NCBI GenBank assembly: GCA_029962745.1
Contig: CM057171.1
Coordinates: 17,616,171-17,680,170 of the forward strand
DNA: 64,000 nucleotides
Origin: Echinometra lucunter
Lineage: Eukaryota; Echinodermata; Echinoidea; Camarodonta; Echinometridae
Direction of reading: 5' to 3'
The translations under genes were made by a program, and so were the position numbers. Under the pieces are notes generated by a model. It was not told the DNA's origin. It searched no databases and was given only the letters and a program-made list of their open reading frames with translations. This document shows positions 48,626 through 60,533 of this stretch, piece by piece; the first letter of the stretch is position 1, and every line of letters starts with the position of its first letter.

Positions 48626-48953
48626 GTGAATGGCATTCCGGATATAGGTCGTAGCCAACTTCCGGTTTGCTGCTTGACCTCCCTTTGTCATGTCTATACC
48701 AACTAATCTCGGAGATTTAGCAGGCAATATACAGGCTACACCCCATTAATGAAGCAAAATATATTACGAACAGTTGTGGGGAAATGTGTCCATGGTATTT
48801 CTTCATGTGTTCCACACATTGATAACGAAGCATTGTGGTATATTCTGTGTATGGATGGACATCCAGCCATAATGTCACGTAATGTTTTTTTTTTTTGTAT
48901 GGTCTAGGTTCTAAGTCTAATAAGGGTATTACCGGGGGTATTATGATAATCTT

Positions 48954-49084
48954 GGGATCGTTTCATGAAGTGTTTTGTCAATGATTTTACTGACCAAATT
49001 TGCTCTCACCCAACCAGATGCAAGGATTTCAGTAGCTTTTAACAGTAACAAATCACTGATAAGACACTTCATGAAACGCTCCCC
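48954..49084. mobile_element. ~131-bp foldback MITE, copy 2 of the GCGTTTCATGAA family
   Basis: The left GGGATCGTTTCATGAAGTG and right CACTTCATGAAACGCTCCCC are inverted. Inner strings GTTTTGTCA, and TGATTT with its complement, also pair. The ends match the element at 35233-35394. Confidence 0.75.
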
Positions 49085-49165
49085 AGATAAACTCAACTCC
49101 GGACTTAGGTGTGGATGGTAATTGGACAAAATAAATTTAACCTACCCACTTATGCTCCACCCTAT

Positions 49166-49466
49166 ACTCTCTTTAAAAAAAAAAGAGAGTGAACAAATTC
49201 ACTATGTTAGGGATGAACTTAAGAAAAGAGTGCATTTAGAGTGAATTAAGAGTGAAATAAAGGTAAAAATTGTGACATTCACTCTTTTAGGGGTGACCTC
49301 AGTGAGCACCCAAGGATTGGAGTGGTCACTGAGGCCATCCCTTCAAGAGTGAATATCACAATTTTTACTCTTAATTCACTCTTAACTCACTCTAAATTCA
49401 CTCTTTTCTTAAATTCACCCTTAACAGAGTGAATGCGTTCTCTCCTTTTTTTTTTTTAAAGGGAGT
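49166..49466. mobile_element. 301-bp near-complete palindrome (foldback MITE)
   Basis: Left-arm strings ACTCTCTTTAAAAAAAAAA, AAGAAAAGAGTG, TTTAGAGTGAATTAAGAGTG, AAAAATTGTGA and GACCTCAGTGA are each found inverted in order in 49316-49466, around a centre near 49311. Nearly the whole element is arm, so a transcript would fold into a ~145-bp hairpin. The repeated word GAGTGAA/TTCACTC occurs many times within each arm. Confidence 0.9.
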
Positions 49467-50028
49467 TTACAAAACAGTCTCAGAGGCCACACCTTTTATA
49501 CGGTCACCTGTTTATAGTGGTACTATGTTGGGTAACTCGAAGAATAACGTCCCCCTGTAACGGCCTAGGAAGCACCTTCAATCTGCAATATTGGCCACTT
49601 TCCTTTTTTTCCCTTTGACGGCCGTTAAAGACATGCAGATTTGGCCGTATAGTCAAAACTATTTTTGTCCATGCCTTCGCAGCCTTCCTCTCTCAAGAAA
49701 CATATCACATTTTCATAAATATCGCATTGAAACCAGACAATATTCTTTTGTTTTCCGGAGAAGTCCAATAAGACAAGGCCTTGCTGCGTAATATTGATTA
49801 TTATCGGTGGAGCAGTAAGGCTCAAGGTCCCATGTTTTTCCCAGGGGCCAAAAATAGATTAATATGGAGATTTTGAAAGAGTGCATGGACCTTAACTATA
49901 AGTTATTTTCTTACATCATATCTGATAAAAAATAGTGTTAATTTTAACTCTAAATAGGGAGTAATTGTAATTATATGAAATCCACATCTAATTTCATGGG
50001 ATCCTCAACAAATATTTGAGAGGAGATG

Positions 50029-50528
50029 NNNNNNNNNNNNNNNNNNNNNNNNNNNNNNNNNNNNNNNNNNNNNNNNNNNNNNNNNNNNNNNNNNNNNNNN
50101 NNNNNNNNNNNNNNNNNNNNNNNNNNNNNNNNNNNNNNNNNNNNNNNNNNNNNNNNNNNNNNNNNNNNNNNNNNNNNNNNNNNNNNNNNNNNNNNNNNNN
50201 NNNNNNNNNNNNNNNNNNNNNNNNNNNNNNNNNNNNNNNNNNNNNNNNNNNNNNNNNNNNNNNNNNNNNNNNNNNNNNNNNNNNNNNNNNNNNNNNNNNN
50301 NNNNNNNNNNNNNNNNNNNNNNNNNNNNNNNNNNNNNNNNNNNNNNNNNNNNNNNNNNNNNNNNNNNNNNNNNNNNNNNNNNNNNNNNNNNNNNNNNNNN
50401 NNNNNNNNNNNNNNNNNNNNNNNNNNNNNNNNNNNNNNNNNNNNNNNNNNNNNNNNNNNNNNNNNNNNNNNNNNNNNNNNNNNNNNNNNNNNNNNNNNNN
50501 NNNNNNNNNNNNNNNNNNNNNNNNNNNN
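50029..50528. other. Assembly gap, 500 N
   Basis: This is exactly 500 unknown bases, the same as the first gap. The short string AGATG stands at both edges. Linkage of the cyclin D contig to the sequence on its left depends on this join. Confidence 0.99.
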
Positions 50529-51354
50529 AGATGCATAGTAGATTTCGGTTGTATTCTAAAAGATGGTACCGAACGACTAGACTATTGACCCAATTTTCCC
50601 AACTGCGGGTGCACATAACTCGCATGTAGTCTGTTCGTAGACACCTACATGAAAGTGTCGAGGATATCGAACTACCAAGGCTATTATTTGGCCGGATTAG
50701 TGCTTTATAATACCTAATAAGTTTAAGAATAATATTGATTTGATGAGTGGTGATTAGAATTGAACAACTAATTCGAAAATGGACCATTTGGGCACTTAAT
50801 TACTCCATTTCTGAACAAAAGTATGGTTCAGCAGACTATTCTGTCTGTTACTAGGGACCATAGCTAGGGACGCTCGACAGCAGAACGCCATTTTGTATGT
50901 TGTGGTTGGGAGAGTAGTCTACTTTACTGAACCCTTACATTTCAAAGAGCAAAATTTGCGTTTCCAGAAGTTTTTTTATGGAACGTATAGGCCGTGGGTC
51001 AAAACATTTTTCTTATTCATAATTGTCTTTCAGCGAATTGTTTTTTTTACGTTCATCATTTTTTTTTATTGGTCAGCATTAAAAAAGTGCAACTTTTCTT
51101 TGGTTGGATGTAAAAAATAGCCTTGAGTGGCGTAGTTGGTACCCTTTCGTCTTAAAAAAAAAAAAAAAAACAGCGCAGAGCCCATGTGATATGTATACAT
51201 GTAACGTCGTAGGAAAGATATTGTTCTTTGTCCTGTCAAATGTTTTTTTTTCTTATGACTAGGCCTACACTGAAATGTATAGGGTACGCTATATTAAAAT
51301 GTCCTGTGCGCAATCACCCTTCCTCCCCCCCTCCCTCCCCCACTGCTTTAGTAC

Positions 51355-51433
51355 CCCATCCCCCCCCCCCAAAAAAAAAAAAAAAAAATCACACATTTTA
51401 TAAAGTATATTTTGTGGGGGGGGGGGGGGGGGG
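51355..51433. repeat. C-run, A-run and G-run cluster
   Basis: About 11 C (51360-51370), 18 A (51371-51388) and about 18 G (51416-51433) lie within 80 bases; the C- and G-runs can pair. Gly- and Pro-rich frames are artefacts. Confidence 0.9.
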
Positions 51434-52772
51434 ATGATGGTGAACTGGACTTTTTTTTTCAAAATAAAAATTACAACAACGGATATGCACTGAAAATGAC
51501 CGGTTGACAAAATATTTCCTGTGTTGCGAAAGTGCAATTATGGGAAACCTTCGAAAATGGTCAAGCAGCAATTTATTTCCCATTCTACACTTTGATCCCG
51601 AACCATTTCAAATGGTATTTTAATGAGGCACAAATTACCACGGTGAAAGGGTGTGGCGCCTGCATTGACTATGTAGACACGCTTACAGCCTTGGTGTTAA
51701 AGGTGGTCAAGGGGTATGTTGAAACCCCCTTCCAATTCGCTGCCAGCCTTTATTCAAACCCCCCTTTTCTCTGCACCACATAATGTTGCTGCTACTGCAC
51801 CTCACGAATAGGCCTGCTATATATACGACTTGCTTTCTACGAAATATAGGGGCAAATATTCTAATTTAGAATTGATAAGCGCCTCTAAACTAAAAAAAAA
51901 ACCAACCAACCAACGATTGCACAATTACTCCAACGCCACTGTATTGAATATTGAAGTGTCTCTGTTGGGATTATATAACTAGCGTATCGAACTCTCAACC
52001 TTCGTAAACCAAGATCAATCTCTGTGATATGAACCTTATAACAAAGGCAAATATATATTTTAGGCAATGGGATATATTTTTGTAAAATACATAATATCCA
52101 TCTGTAAAATGTTAAAGCGAAATATGATATCATTAAGAGTCCGCATCAGACAAAGCAAAAACATAATATTTACCAATCATGACCGTATTATCTTTCACAT
52201 GCAGTATTTATCCAGGCAAATCTCTAGAAAAGGATAAAGAGCCGGATATAATAATAGTTGCTTCCTGATTCTACACAGAGAGAATGCGCTCCCTTCTACA
52301 TGATACATGGAATAATTATGCCAGTATGCAATGTCCACAAATATGAAGCAAGTTTCTGCAACAGAATGCGCTTTTTAACACAAATATGTTAAATTAGTGC
52401 ACTAAAATGTTATTTTCTTGAAAATAGACAATTCTGCGATTTCACAGATTCAGTCAAAAGTCTATCAATATCAGTCAAATATTATTTCCAAATTTTGGAT
52501 AATTTTCTTAGTTATTTTATTTATTTATTATTTTTTCTGGGGTTGCTCGTGACTGGCAATTCAGCGAGGTATAGGCCTAGCTACGTACTTACGTGGCTCG
52601 GGAGTATTTATAAATAGTAACTTCTGCCCGCTGTAACTATGCCAGCTTGCTGTAGCGCCAAAGTCTAGGGATATTCTATAGACTTGGATTGACAAGCGCA
52701 GAATACACACCACCCATTTAGCTAGCTCATGTATATGCATCGACCAAGCAGTGATCATATTGGCCGTCGTCG

Positions 52773-53145
52773 TTTCGCGCGCTGGTGCCCTATGAGGAGG
52801 AGTTTCTGCTGTTGCTTAGGTGTATATTACAGTCAATGGATAAACTCCTCTCTTTTAAATGCTTTTGTATAATGGTTATATATCCAGCCATCTAAAGTTA
52901 TTCTTACTTGTCAATTTCGTTTAACCCAACCGACAAGTCTGTAACTCCAACTTTAATAAATTTATGTAATGTTTTATTATACAAGTCTAACGAAATGGAC
53001 GATGCAACTTGCCGGGGTAACTTGCAACCTCATTCATCCTTTTTTTTTCTCCCCCTTTTCCCAGGTCGCAAGTGTGGAAATATGAATGACAATTTCTAGT
53101 AGGTCCGCCTATTTCGTTCCAGTCTAGTTAAACCGGCGCGGGAAA
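52773..53145. promoter_or_regulatory. Two E2F-consensus sites upstream of cyclin D
   Basis: TTTCGCGC at 52773-52780 (plus) and GCGCGGGAAA at 53136-53145 (minus-strand TTTCCCGCGC) fit the E2F consensus. They lie 2.7 and 2.3 kb upstream of the cyclin D start codon. Regulation of cyclin D by E2F is only an inference here. Confidence 0.25.
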
Positions 53146-54821
53146 CTAAGAATCGAGGGGAGTGTTTGTTGATCAACCGAACTCATTACGTGATTATATG
53201 TAGTTAAATATTATTGCTTGTAGTTGTAGTGATGTCACATGATAAGATGCATGAAAAGTACTGTTTAATGTATCTTTCAAGTTTTAAAATACGTGTGCAT
53301 ACATACATGTTTGTATAAAAATCCAAGTATTTTCCAGTTCCTTCCTATATAAATGAGAGAAGGTAGTTTTTAGATACATGCCCTTGCTACATCATTGATT
53401 TAAAAGGAAATTAAAAAGAAGGCAAAGAGTGCAATCATAAACAATCTGAAGGTAGTAATTTGATGATGCATTGTTGCGTTTATTCTTTGTTACGTTTTGT
53501 GTTCTTGAGAAAAAGTAAAAGGTGTGAGTTGAAAGGCCCATTATAGTCAACATTTACTTTTTTTATAGGGAAATTTAAACATTAACAGCTATTGTTAATA
53601 AACCTTCAAGATGCAATGTTTAGAAATGATTAATTAAGGATATATATGATGTATTACCGCCTTTGTAATATTGCATCCGTGAATTTTGCAATTAAAGGAT
53701 GGGGAAGACTTGCATATTTATTAATAGCATGTTAGTTTTTGCTCATGTATCGGGAAACTTTATGCAATGATAATTTTAGATTATTATGGCAAGAAAAATT
53801 TGCACTGATTTCCACTAATTTAATTATGTTTGAATCTGAATCTGAAATAACACGGCTCAACACTCCAGCGGAGTAAAGCGAGCTTTGTAAGCCTTGTTGG
53901 AAACACAACAAACGGGTCTGTTTTTGTAGACCAGTCAAGTAGACCTGTTTCAATGCTCAATAGACTCCGCTTGAACTCGCTGCACCAATCACGGAAGTAC
54001 ATGCTATGCTATGTACTAGTACTTCGTCTATGCATGTATGCCTGTAACACACAATCCATTGCTTTCCAATACGGGGAGTCTCTATGCATGCAGCTAGTGT
54101 ATTATGTGCGTATATTGAGATTTGCTGGAAAATATTTGAAAAATCATAAAATCGCTCATACATGACCAAAAGTCATAATCCAACCATTCATTGTGTTGAG
54201 AAAAATATGATCTTTCTAATGAGCTAGTTTATTTCCAATAATTTTAAGATTTATTTTTGTGTGTATCTAGGCCTATACGCATATTGCTATAATGTAGTAT
54301 TCATGGCTGTACTGATTTAACTATGCGAATCACCAAAACTATGACTTTTTGACCAAACCATACTTATTATCACAAAAAGATTTAAGATTATGTAATTTAG
54401 TAAATATGGGCATATATTCATCATTATTTTAAACTGAAGTGCTCGATTGGTAAATCATTGCAGAGTGAATAGTAATAGATATATACTTAACTAATTTATA
54501 TCGTAAGAAGTTGTGTATTGGCATTAGTAGAAAAGTACTTCTGGAATAGTTTTTGGGAAGTTCTTGTTTCCATACTTCTTAGAGCAACGAGCAGACGCGT
54601 TGGTCATTTTAGTTTTCACCATGGCCATCCAGACCACTTCGGCCATTCCTTTACTTGACCAAGCAAAAACGGCATTCAATCGAATGATTTCAACCGGCCC
54701 CAGCTAGTTCCTCGTTTTACACGTGCCGATAGACCACACCATCCTACAAGGGACATAGCCTATACTGAAGCACTCGGCTTGACCCCTGGTCCTACTGATA
54801 CCCCACCCCAATTTCTTCTCC

Positions 54822-54930
54822 TTCTCACCCTCCCCCCCCCCCCCCCCCCCCCCGTTTGTAGGGCGGAGCCTGAGTAGAGAGAGAGAGAAAGAGAGAGGGA
54901 GAGGAGAGAGAAGAGAGAGAGAGCAAAAAA
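54822..54930. repeat. C-run followed by GA microsatellite
   Basis: A run of about 22 C ends at 54853, and a GA/GAGAGG tract spans about 54875-54924. This C-run is the last long C- or G-run in the window; none of nine or more occurs from here to 64000. Confidence 0.9.
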
Positions 54931-55139
54931 AAGACGTGTTGTGGTACATATATTTAAATATACAAAGCCATTTTTACGCTGTGTATGTATTATGTATGAA
55001 TATAGAGCTAGACCAATCAATCACTGCACGATCGATCTATGCATATTCAACAACCACTTGCTGGGTTATATACTGTAGCATATACAGTCCATGCATGTTT
55101 TTGTACTACGTACGTACTGTACTTGCTCTGGCCTGTACT

Positions 55140-55461
55140 GTAGCCAGCTGCCTTCTTCATTCGCACAGGGACAGCACCGGAACAGGCCTACCCGAATCAA
55201 CCCTTGCGTTCAACAGTTTTGGAGTTTTCGTCAATCTTAGTGGTGATTTGTACCCTTCGCCCATATTTTGATCTCCAATTTTTCCTGGGTTGGTAGGTTC
55301 GGTCGTCTGCTGTTCCCCTTGTGTCTGATCAAGAAAAAAAATCCAATTTGTACCTATTTTTTCGCCTTGGAAGTTAAAGAACAGAAAAACCAGCCAAACG
55401 GCAAAGTCAACTTCGGTTGTCCCCGAAACAAACTTGCTTGGAACGTCTTTTTATCTCGATC
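55140..55461 (+). promoter_or_regulatory. Putative promoter/5' UTR of cyclin D
   Basis: This is the non-repetitive stretch between the GA tract and the cyclin D start codon. No TATA box at a convincing position and no transcription start can be fixed by eye. Frames through it (for example at 55268-55570) are unrecognised and overlap the cyclin D start in another frame. Confidence 0.3.
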
Positions 55462-55675
55462 ATGGAAAATTTGTTTCGCTTTGAGCCAGAGTATTTCGAC
55501 CATGGAAAATCACCAGTGTCATATTTGGGATCCAGTCTTATTGAGAGAGAAAATTTGGACAATTTACTAGCTGTGGAAGAACAATATGTGTTGTCAGCAG
55601 ACTATTTTGGCAACCACTTTCAGAGAGAGCTGCGACCTTCGATGAGAAAAACTCGTGGTGGACTGGATGTTTGAA
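55462..55675 (+). CDS. CCND: Cyclin D, exon 1 (with one single-base insertion)
   Basis: G1 cyclin that binds and activates CDK4/6 to phosphorylate Rb. The ATG at 55462 has A at -3 and G at +4. The protein starts M-E-N-L-F-R-F-E, comparable to vertebrate D cyclins, then R-E-N-L-D-N-L-L-A-V-E-E-Q-Y, Y-F-G-N-H-F-Q-R-E-L and R-P-S-M-R-K, the conserved start of the cyclin box. After M-R-K-T an extra C at 55654 breaks the frame (apparent stop at 55672). Skipping that base gives V-V-D-W-M-F-E, ending at donor GAA|GTGAGT. The corrected exon has 71 codons and a phase-0 end at the same place as vertebrate CCND exon 1. The Cys of the Rb-binding L-x-C-x-E motif is Arg here (CGC at 55477-55479). Confidence 0.93.
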
Positions 55676-57656
55676 GTGAGTATTTTCCCCCGTTTTGAGT
55701 TCATGATAGCGAATGATTTGTACTCGTATTCTCTAGAACAGATTCTAAGCTTCCTTTTAATCTATAATTTGTTAATATTTTTCCTCTGTTTTATTTTTTT
55801 CTGAATTTGTAAGGGATTAGCAATTTGGGAAAAGGAACTTGTGAAATGGCAACCTGTTGGTGTCAACATGTGAAATCGTAGACCAAAGTTTTTGTTGATT
55901 CTCCGTAATGAACAGGTTCATGAAATAATTCATTACCTAGAAAGAGATTACTAGCTTTATTTGATATATATTTTGTTATGTTTTACGTATTTTTCTTTTT
56001 TTGCTGATTAAATTAAACTTTTATTCAGTCCACAATTTGGGTCACCGTGCACGCCCTGATCACGTGATCTATCGATATCTTGCAAGATTTAATTAAATTA
56101 TGATTAAGATGAATTCTGAAATTCCCAAAATAAAATTTGAGCGTCCTGTTGTATGATTTTCGTATTTTTGTTCAGTGGTCGTTCCATGTTGCGTCATGTG
56201 TAATGTGAGCGTCAAGATTCAACACGGTTCCAAAAGTGCATGATGCCCAAAACAGTCGCTTTTATCACTTTTCTAAGGAATGAATAGAAATTCTGTCCAT
56301 ATAGAATTTAGAGAATATTCAGCTTTCATTTGGTACCACATTTGTTTTAAATTTCTTGTCAAATTAATTTTTCGAATTTAACACGAATTTATTCCAATTC
56401 CGACTTTGAGAGCGCAAGCGATTCCATTCCACCATTCAGTCTCTGGTTTAGCGAACTCGCAAACAAAGTAGGAAAGCCTGTTCTGCAACATCCTTTAAAA
56501 ACATAATTACTCATTTTCTTCTCGCCGGATTGCAATTTTCATTCATATCAAATGCAAGTGTATACATCCACCTCCGTCTCATGTTTTTAAAAGTGCACAA
56601 AATGCACCGGGTTTTATTTATTTCGAATTAATTTACATCGGTAACGAAGGGAAATTCTCGTTGGATTTCGCGAGCGGATTGCGCAGTTGAACATGCGTTA
56701 CGTTTCAGTGGGGCGGCAGCACGAGGCCGAGGCGAGGTCGGACGGACTCGCGCTGCTTAGTTATATGCATGCATGGGTGTATAATTTACCATGTTGGCCA
56801 ACTTAATTCGTGGAAACTTCTTTTTTATTGGTTACGTCTGGCGCGCGCTTTTCTTGTCTGAAATTGAGGCCTGGATTGCATGCGCAAGGACGAAATTATC
56901 GCAATCGGGTGGTACTTTTTATATGTTATTTGAGTTTCATATGAATCCTGTCAGTAATGTAAATATGTGATTCTGTTGATTCACTTTAATAAAACATACA
57001 AAAAACAAAAAATAGGTCTGTACATGTATAGATCTAGGCCTAGTAATAGTACTTGCATGACTTTTGACTATGTTAGAGATATATATCAGTATTTTGCCAT
57101 TTGATTCCTTTCTGTATGTTAATTAACTAAACTTCATTTATTTTAACAGGAATACTTCTCACGGATACGAATCATAGAATCTTGTCTCTTTCAATTCATT
57201 CAAAACAAAATGGGGAAAGTTGCGCTGTGTACTGGATTTTCTTAATGGATTATTTATAGGCCTAGGCCATGTCTAGTCTTTTTGATGGGGACATTATTAA
57301 TGTTATTTCAAGAACATCCTTGTTTCCTATTCGTTTACAATTTCCTAACAGATATTTTATATACCGTGGGCTTTTGCACAAACATTCCACGAACCGGACA
57401 TCCCAGTATAATCATCCTCCGCTCTTTCCGAAATGTTATCATAGTTATTTGTTATTCAACTTCAAGGAGGACTGATTATTAGTATCACTTGAAGTAGGAT
57501 TTGATTACGACATCTTTTATCATGATGCGTTTGGCTGTATACACTGCCAATGCCCTTATTCATGATGAAAGTGAAAATATATCAGTCTTGTTTTTAATTG
57601 GGTATTTCTTCATTCAATTCTTATTTTTTCCTGTTCTTTTTGCTTGTTTCCTGCAG
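55676..57656 (+). other. CCND: Cyclin D intron 1
   Basis: A 1,981-bp intron between donor GTGAGT (55676) and acceptor TTGCTTGTTTCCTGCAG (ends 57656). It is mostly AT-rich, with a CpG-rich patch near 56655-56760 and another at 56836-56900. Frames at 57269-57482 are unrecognised. Confidence 0.9.
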
Positions 57657-57873
57657 GTATGTGAAGAGCAGCAACGCGAGGAAGATGTGTTCCCACTTTC
57701 AGTTAATTACCTGGACCGATTCCTCTCCATTGGAGAGGATATCTAGAGACCAAATTCCAGCTCTTGGGCGCCACTTGTATGTTCTGGCCTCCAAACTTCT
57801 GGAAACCAATCCCCCTAACATCAGAAAATTAATCATCTATACAGACAATAGTATCACATTGGAGCAGTTACTC
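57657..57873 (+). CDS. CCND: Cyclin D, exon 2: cyclin-box core (with five single-base indels)
   Basis: Starts V-C-E-E-Q-Q-R-E-E-D-V-F-P-L, then N-Y-L-D-R-F-L-S-I, all signature residues of the D-cyclin box. Further on are G-A-T-C-M-F, A-S-K-L-L-E-T-N-P and I-Y-T-D-N-S-I-T-L-E-Q-L-L. Single-base shifts are needed: an extra G in 57732-57733, an extra A in 57752-57754, a missing base near 57784, an extra C in 57811-57815 and a missing A in 57825-57828. The corrected length is 216 bp (72 codons, phase 0/0), as in vertebrate CCND exon 2. The Lys matching human cyclin D1 K112, needed for CDK4 activation, is kept (57793-57795). It ends at donor CTC|GTAAGT. Intact splice sites rule out a processed pseudogene. 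Confidence 0.93.
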
Positions 57874-59888
57874 GTAAGTATTTCCATTTTTGGGTGCTTT
57901 TAATGCTTAAACTGATTGAGAGATCTTTGGGCATGAAGTATTTTAAAAATGGAAAATACAAGATGAGTTACTTACGGGGTAAATCAACGCGAGGTTTGCT
58001 TTTTCTTGTATTGCGCAAGTTGAAGTTTCCGGCCGAAAAGGGGTTTTCATTGTATGTGTGTAAAATCAAAGTGTAAAAGAATGAATACAGTAGATATTTT
58101 CAACCTCCTGGAATAAATGAAAATTTCTCTGTATATATTTTCATGCACTTTTGATGCAGCAGTTTTGAAGTTGGATATAGACCCTATTTCATGGATATTT
58201 TATAACTCGTCGTTTCGTATGAAAAGGTAAGTTGCTTTCTGTAGTTTTCAATGGAATAATTTAAAGTGCTTTTGTTTAAATGTTCTGAAAAAGAAAAAAA
58301 AGTTTAGCCCTGTTCTGTTCTGTTGCAGTATTGGCGATATGCCTTTTAATTGTGCGTGTAAATGTGTGTGTGTGTATAGTTTAGGAAGTGTTTGTTCTGT
58401 GTGTTTGTAACTTGGCGATCGCGACGGTGCGGTGCGCATGCTTATTGTGTGTGTGTGGTGTGACGTGTAGGGATCGGCTTTGTGTGTAACGCTGTGATTG
58501 GCTGAACTTACATTTTGCCCAGGGGCGCGCCCAAATGTGAAACTAGGTGGCGCGCACTGGAAGTAGTTATTTCCACTTTGTATTACATTTTGAGACTCAC
58601 TTATGATGTAGGGCGCAGTTCAACTTGTAAAAGTACAGTTTTGTTTATATGACCTTGCTGTCGTTGTGGACTTCTTTCCATAATATGAATTTGGAAATAT
58701 ATAGGCCCTATTTAACATTTGATTTATTTTTGATGTTTTTAGGAATTGCAATCTCTGCTCAATTCTTTTTTTTTTTTGCCAGATTAAAATGCACGCAGAT
58801 CAATAATTTTTTTTTTGTGGTCTTCTTGATAATGGCTGTCAGGCTGTGTAAAACTCTTCTATCCACAGCATACACAGTAAATCTATTGGTTTAGAATTTT
58901 ATTGGGTTGAATAAAGTTTTAAAAAACAACAGCTCTATTTGACCTTAACATTAATTTTTCAAATGCTTTTGCAATACTTCTATTTTAAGAAGGTGGAACT
59001 GTCTTTTTCCTGTGGGCACTTTGCCTATCTGTAGCAACTCATCACGCTTGCAAGGTTTCCTATCTTTTGAAGATAGAGGGATGGGCAGTTGTGGCACAGA
59101 GATGGGGGGAAAATAGAAAACTCTGTAGGGACAGCTCGTTTTGAAACAGTGTGGGTCATCAGTGGCATGACGAACGGCTTCCTTTTGTATCTTAGCTGAA
59201 GAATGAGAAGCAATTGATGAAGCATTGATTAGGGATAGACGGGGAGCATGGGAAATAGCTCTCTGCCTATTGTGAACCCAGGAGAGTGTGAGGTGTGTGT
59301 GTGGAAGATCGGGCAGGGGAGATGAGTGAATAAAGAACAAAATCAATAGGCTTCGTAGGATAATGTTCAAAGGATTAAATGTACTCTCTAAGCTCTAAGG
59401 TATTTCTGCAGAACATTCCTTCATCAAAGGGGAAAAAAGGAGTTCTGTTACATGAATGTGGTACAAAAATGCATGATGGATTAGTAGTTCCTGGCACAAG
59501 GGATTATAACTGGTGATAAACTTTTATAACTCGACCTCTAGATTATCTTGTTCTTGCCAGCTACAGTAAGGTGTTAAGTGTTATTTTCGGTAAATGCATG
59601 TAATTTACTAGCCAAGCCCAATCAGCCCACCTATTCCTAACAGACCTAACTTACCTTTTCCCATCATCATATTTCTCCACCAAGGAGCAAATAGTTGTGA
59701 GGATTGATAACAAAGTAGCATTTTTTGTTTCATTTCAAGGAATGAAGAGCCTCTTTTGATCTTATTTCATTGCATAATAGTTTCAATAGCTTTAGGATCT
59801 GCCTACATCAAGTTTAGACCTTCATCAAGTACATTTACATGTAAGTCCTACATGTTACTAACAAGTTTTGAAAATCCATAGCTGATGA

Positions 59889-59917
59889 GCTGTTCCAAAG
59901 TGGAACTTTGGAACAGC
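59889..59917. other. Perfect 13-bp hairpin with 3-base loop
   Basis: GCTGTTCCAAAGT, GGA, ACTTTGGAACAGC. It is isolated in intron 2 of cyclin D and not followed by a T-run. Confidence 0.8.
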
Positions 59918-60533
59918 ATGTTGCCCAATTATTAGATAAAGACACTTGATCTGCCCTTTTTGTTTCTGTTCTTTCTTCATCTTCTTTCTTTTTTTTTTCT
60001 ATGGAGAGGAACTGCCTTATTTTGTCTTCAATATCTTAACAATGAAGTTAAGAGGATTAGAGGCTCATGGAAAGGGGGGTTATTACAGGATATGTGTTCA
60101 TATGTGTTTAGGCTTGAATAGGTGTCACACATGGAACAAACTGGCCCTATTCAAAATCTTTAGAGAATTTCCACCAGCCATGTTGACGTTTCTCACAGCA
60201 GAACCATTTCATGACCAAATGTTCCAAACCCACAACTCCAATTTCTAAAGGTCCCAAACAAATGGTGGGATTAGCTTAATCTGTTGTAAAAGAGGATATC
60301 AGAAATGTGGTCAACTGAGCCTAGATTAAAAATATCAGCATCAATAAACGTTTGGCCTTTAACTTGAGATTGTCATGTCAACTTATACTTTCTTAAAAGT
60401 TATATCTTGCTAGTGTGTGTGTCCCATCTTTATTTTTTTGTTTTTTTGGCTAGCTTACAAATGTATCTCACACAATGTCATTTTAGTTTGCCACTAATGC
60501 GAAGTTTTATCAGTAGTACAAAAATCTCACTAA

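Noticed and set aside
55462..57873. Processed pseudogene of cyclin D
   Set aside because: An intron of 1,981 bp with good splice sites separates the exons at the conserved phase-0 position, and the indels fall mostly in short same-base runs.
58951..59370. 139-codon minus-strand frame as a nested gene
   Set aside because: No recognisable domain, no repeat or promoter support, and it lies within intron 2; chance cannot be excluded.
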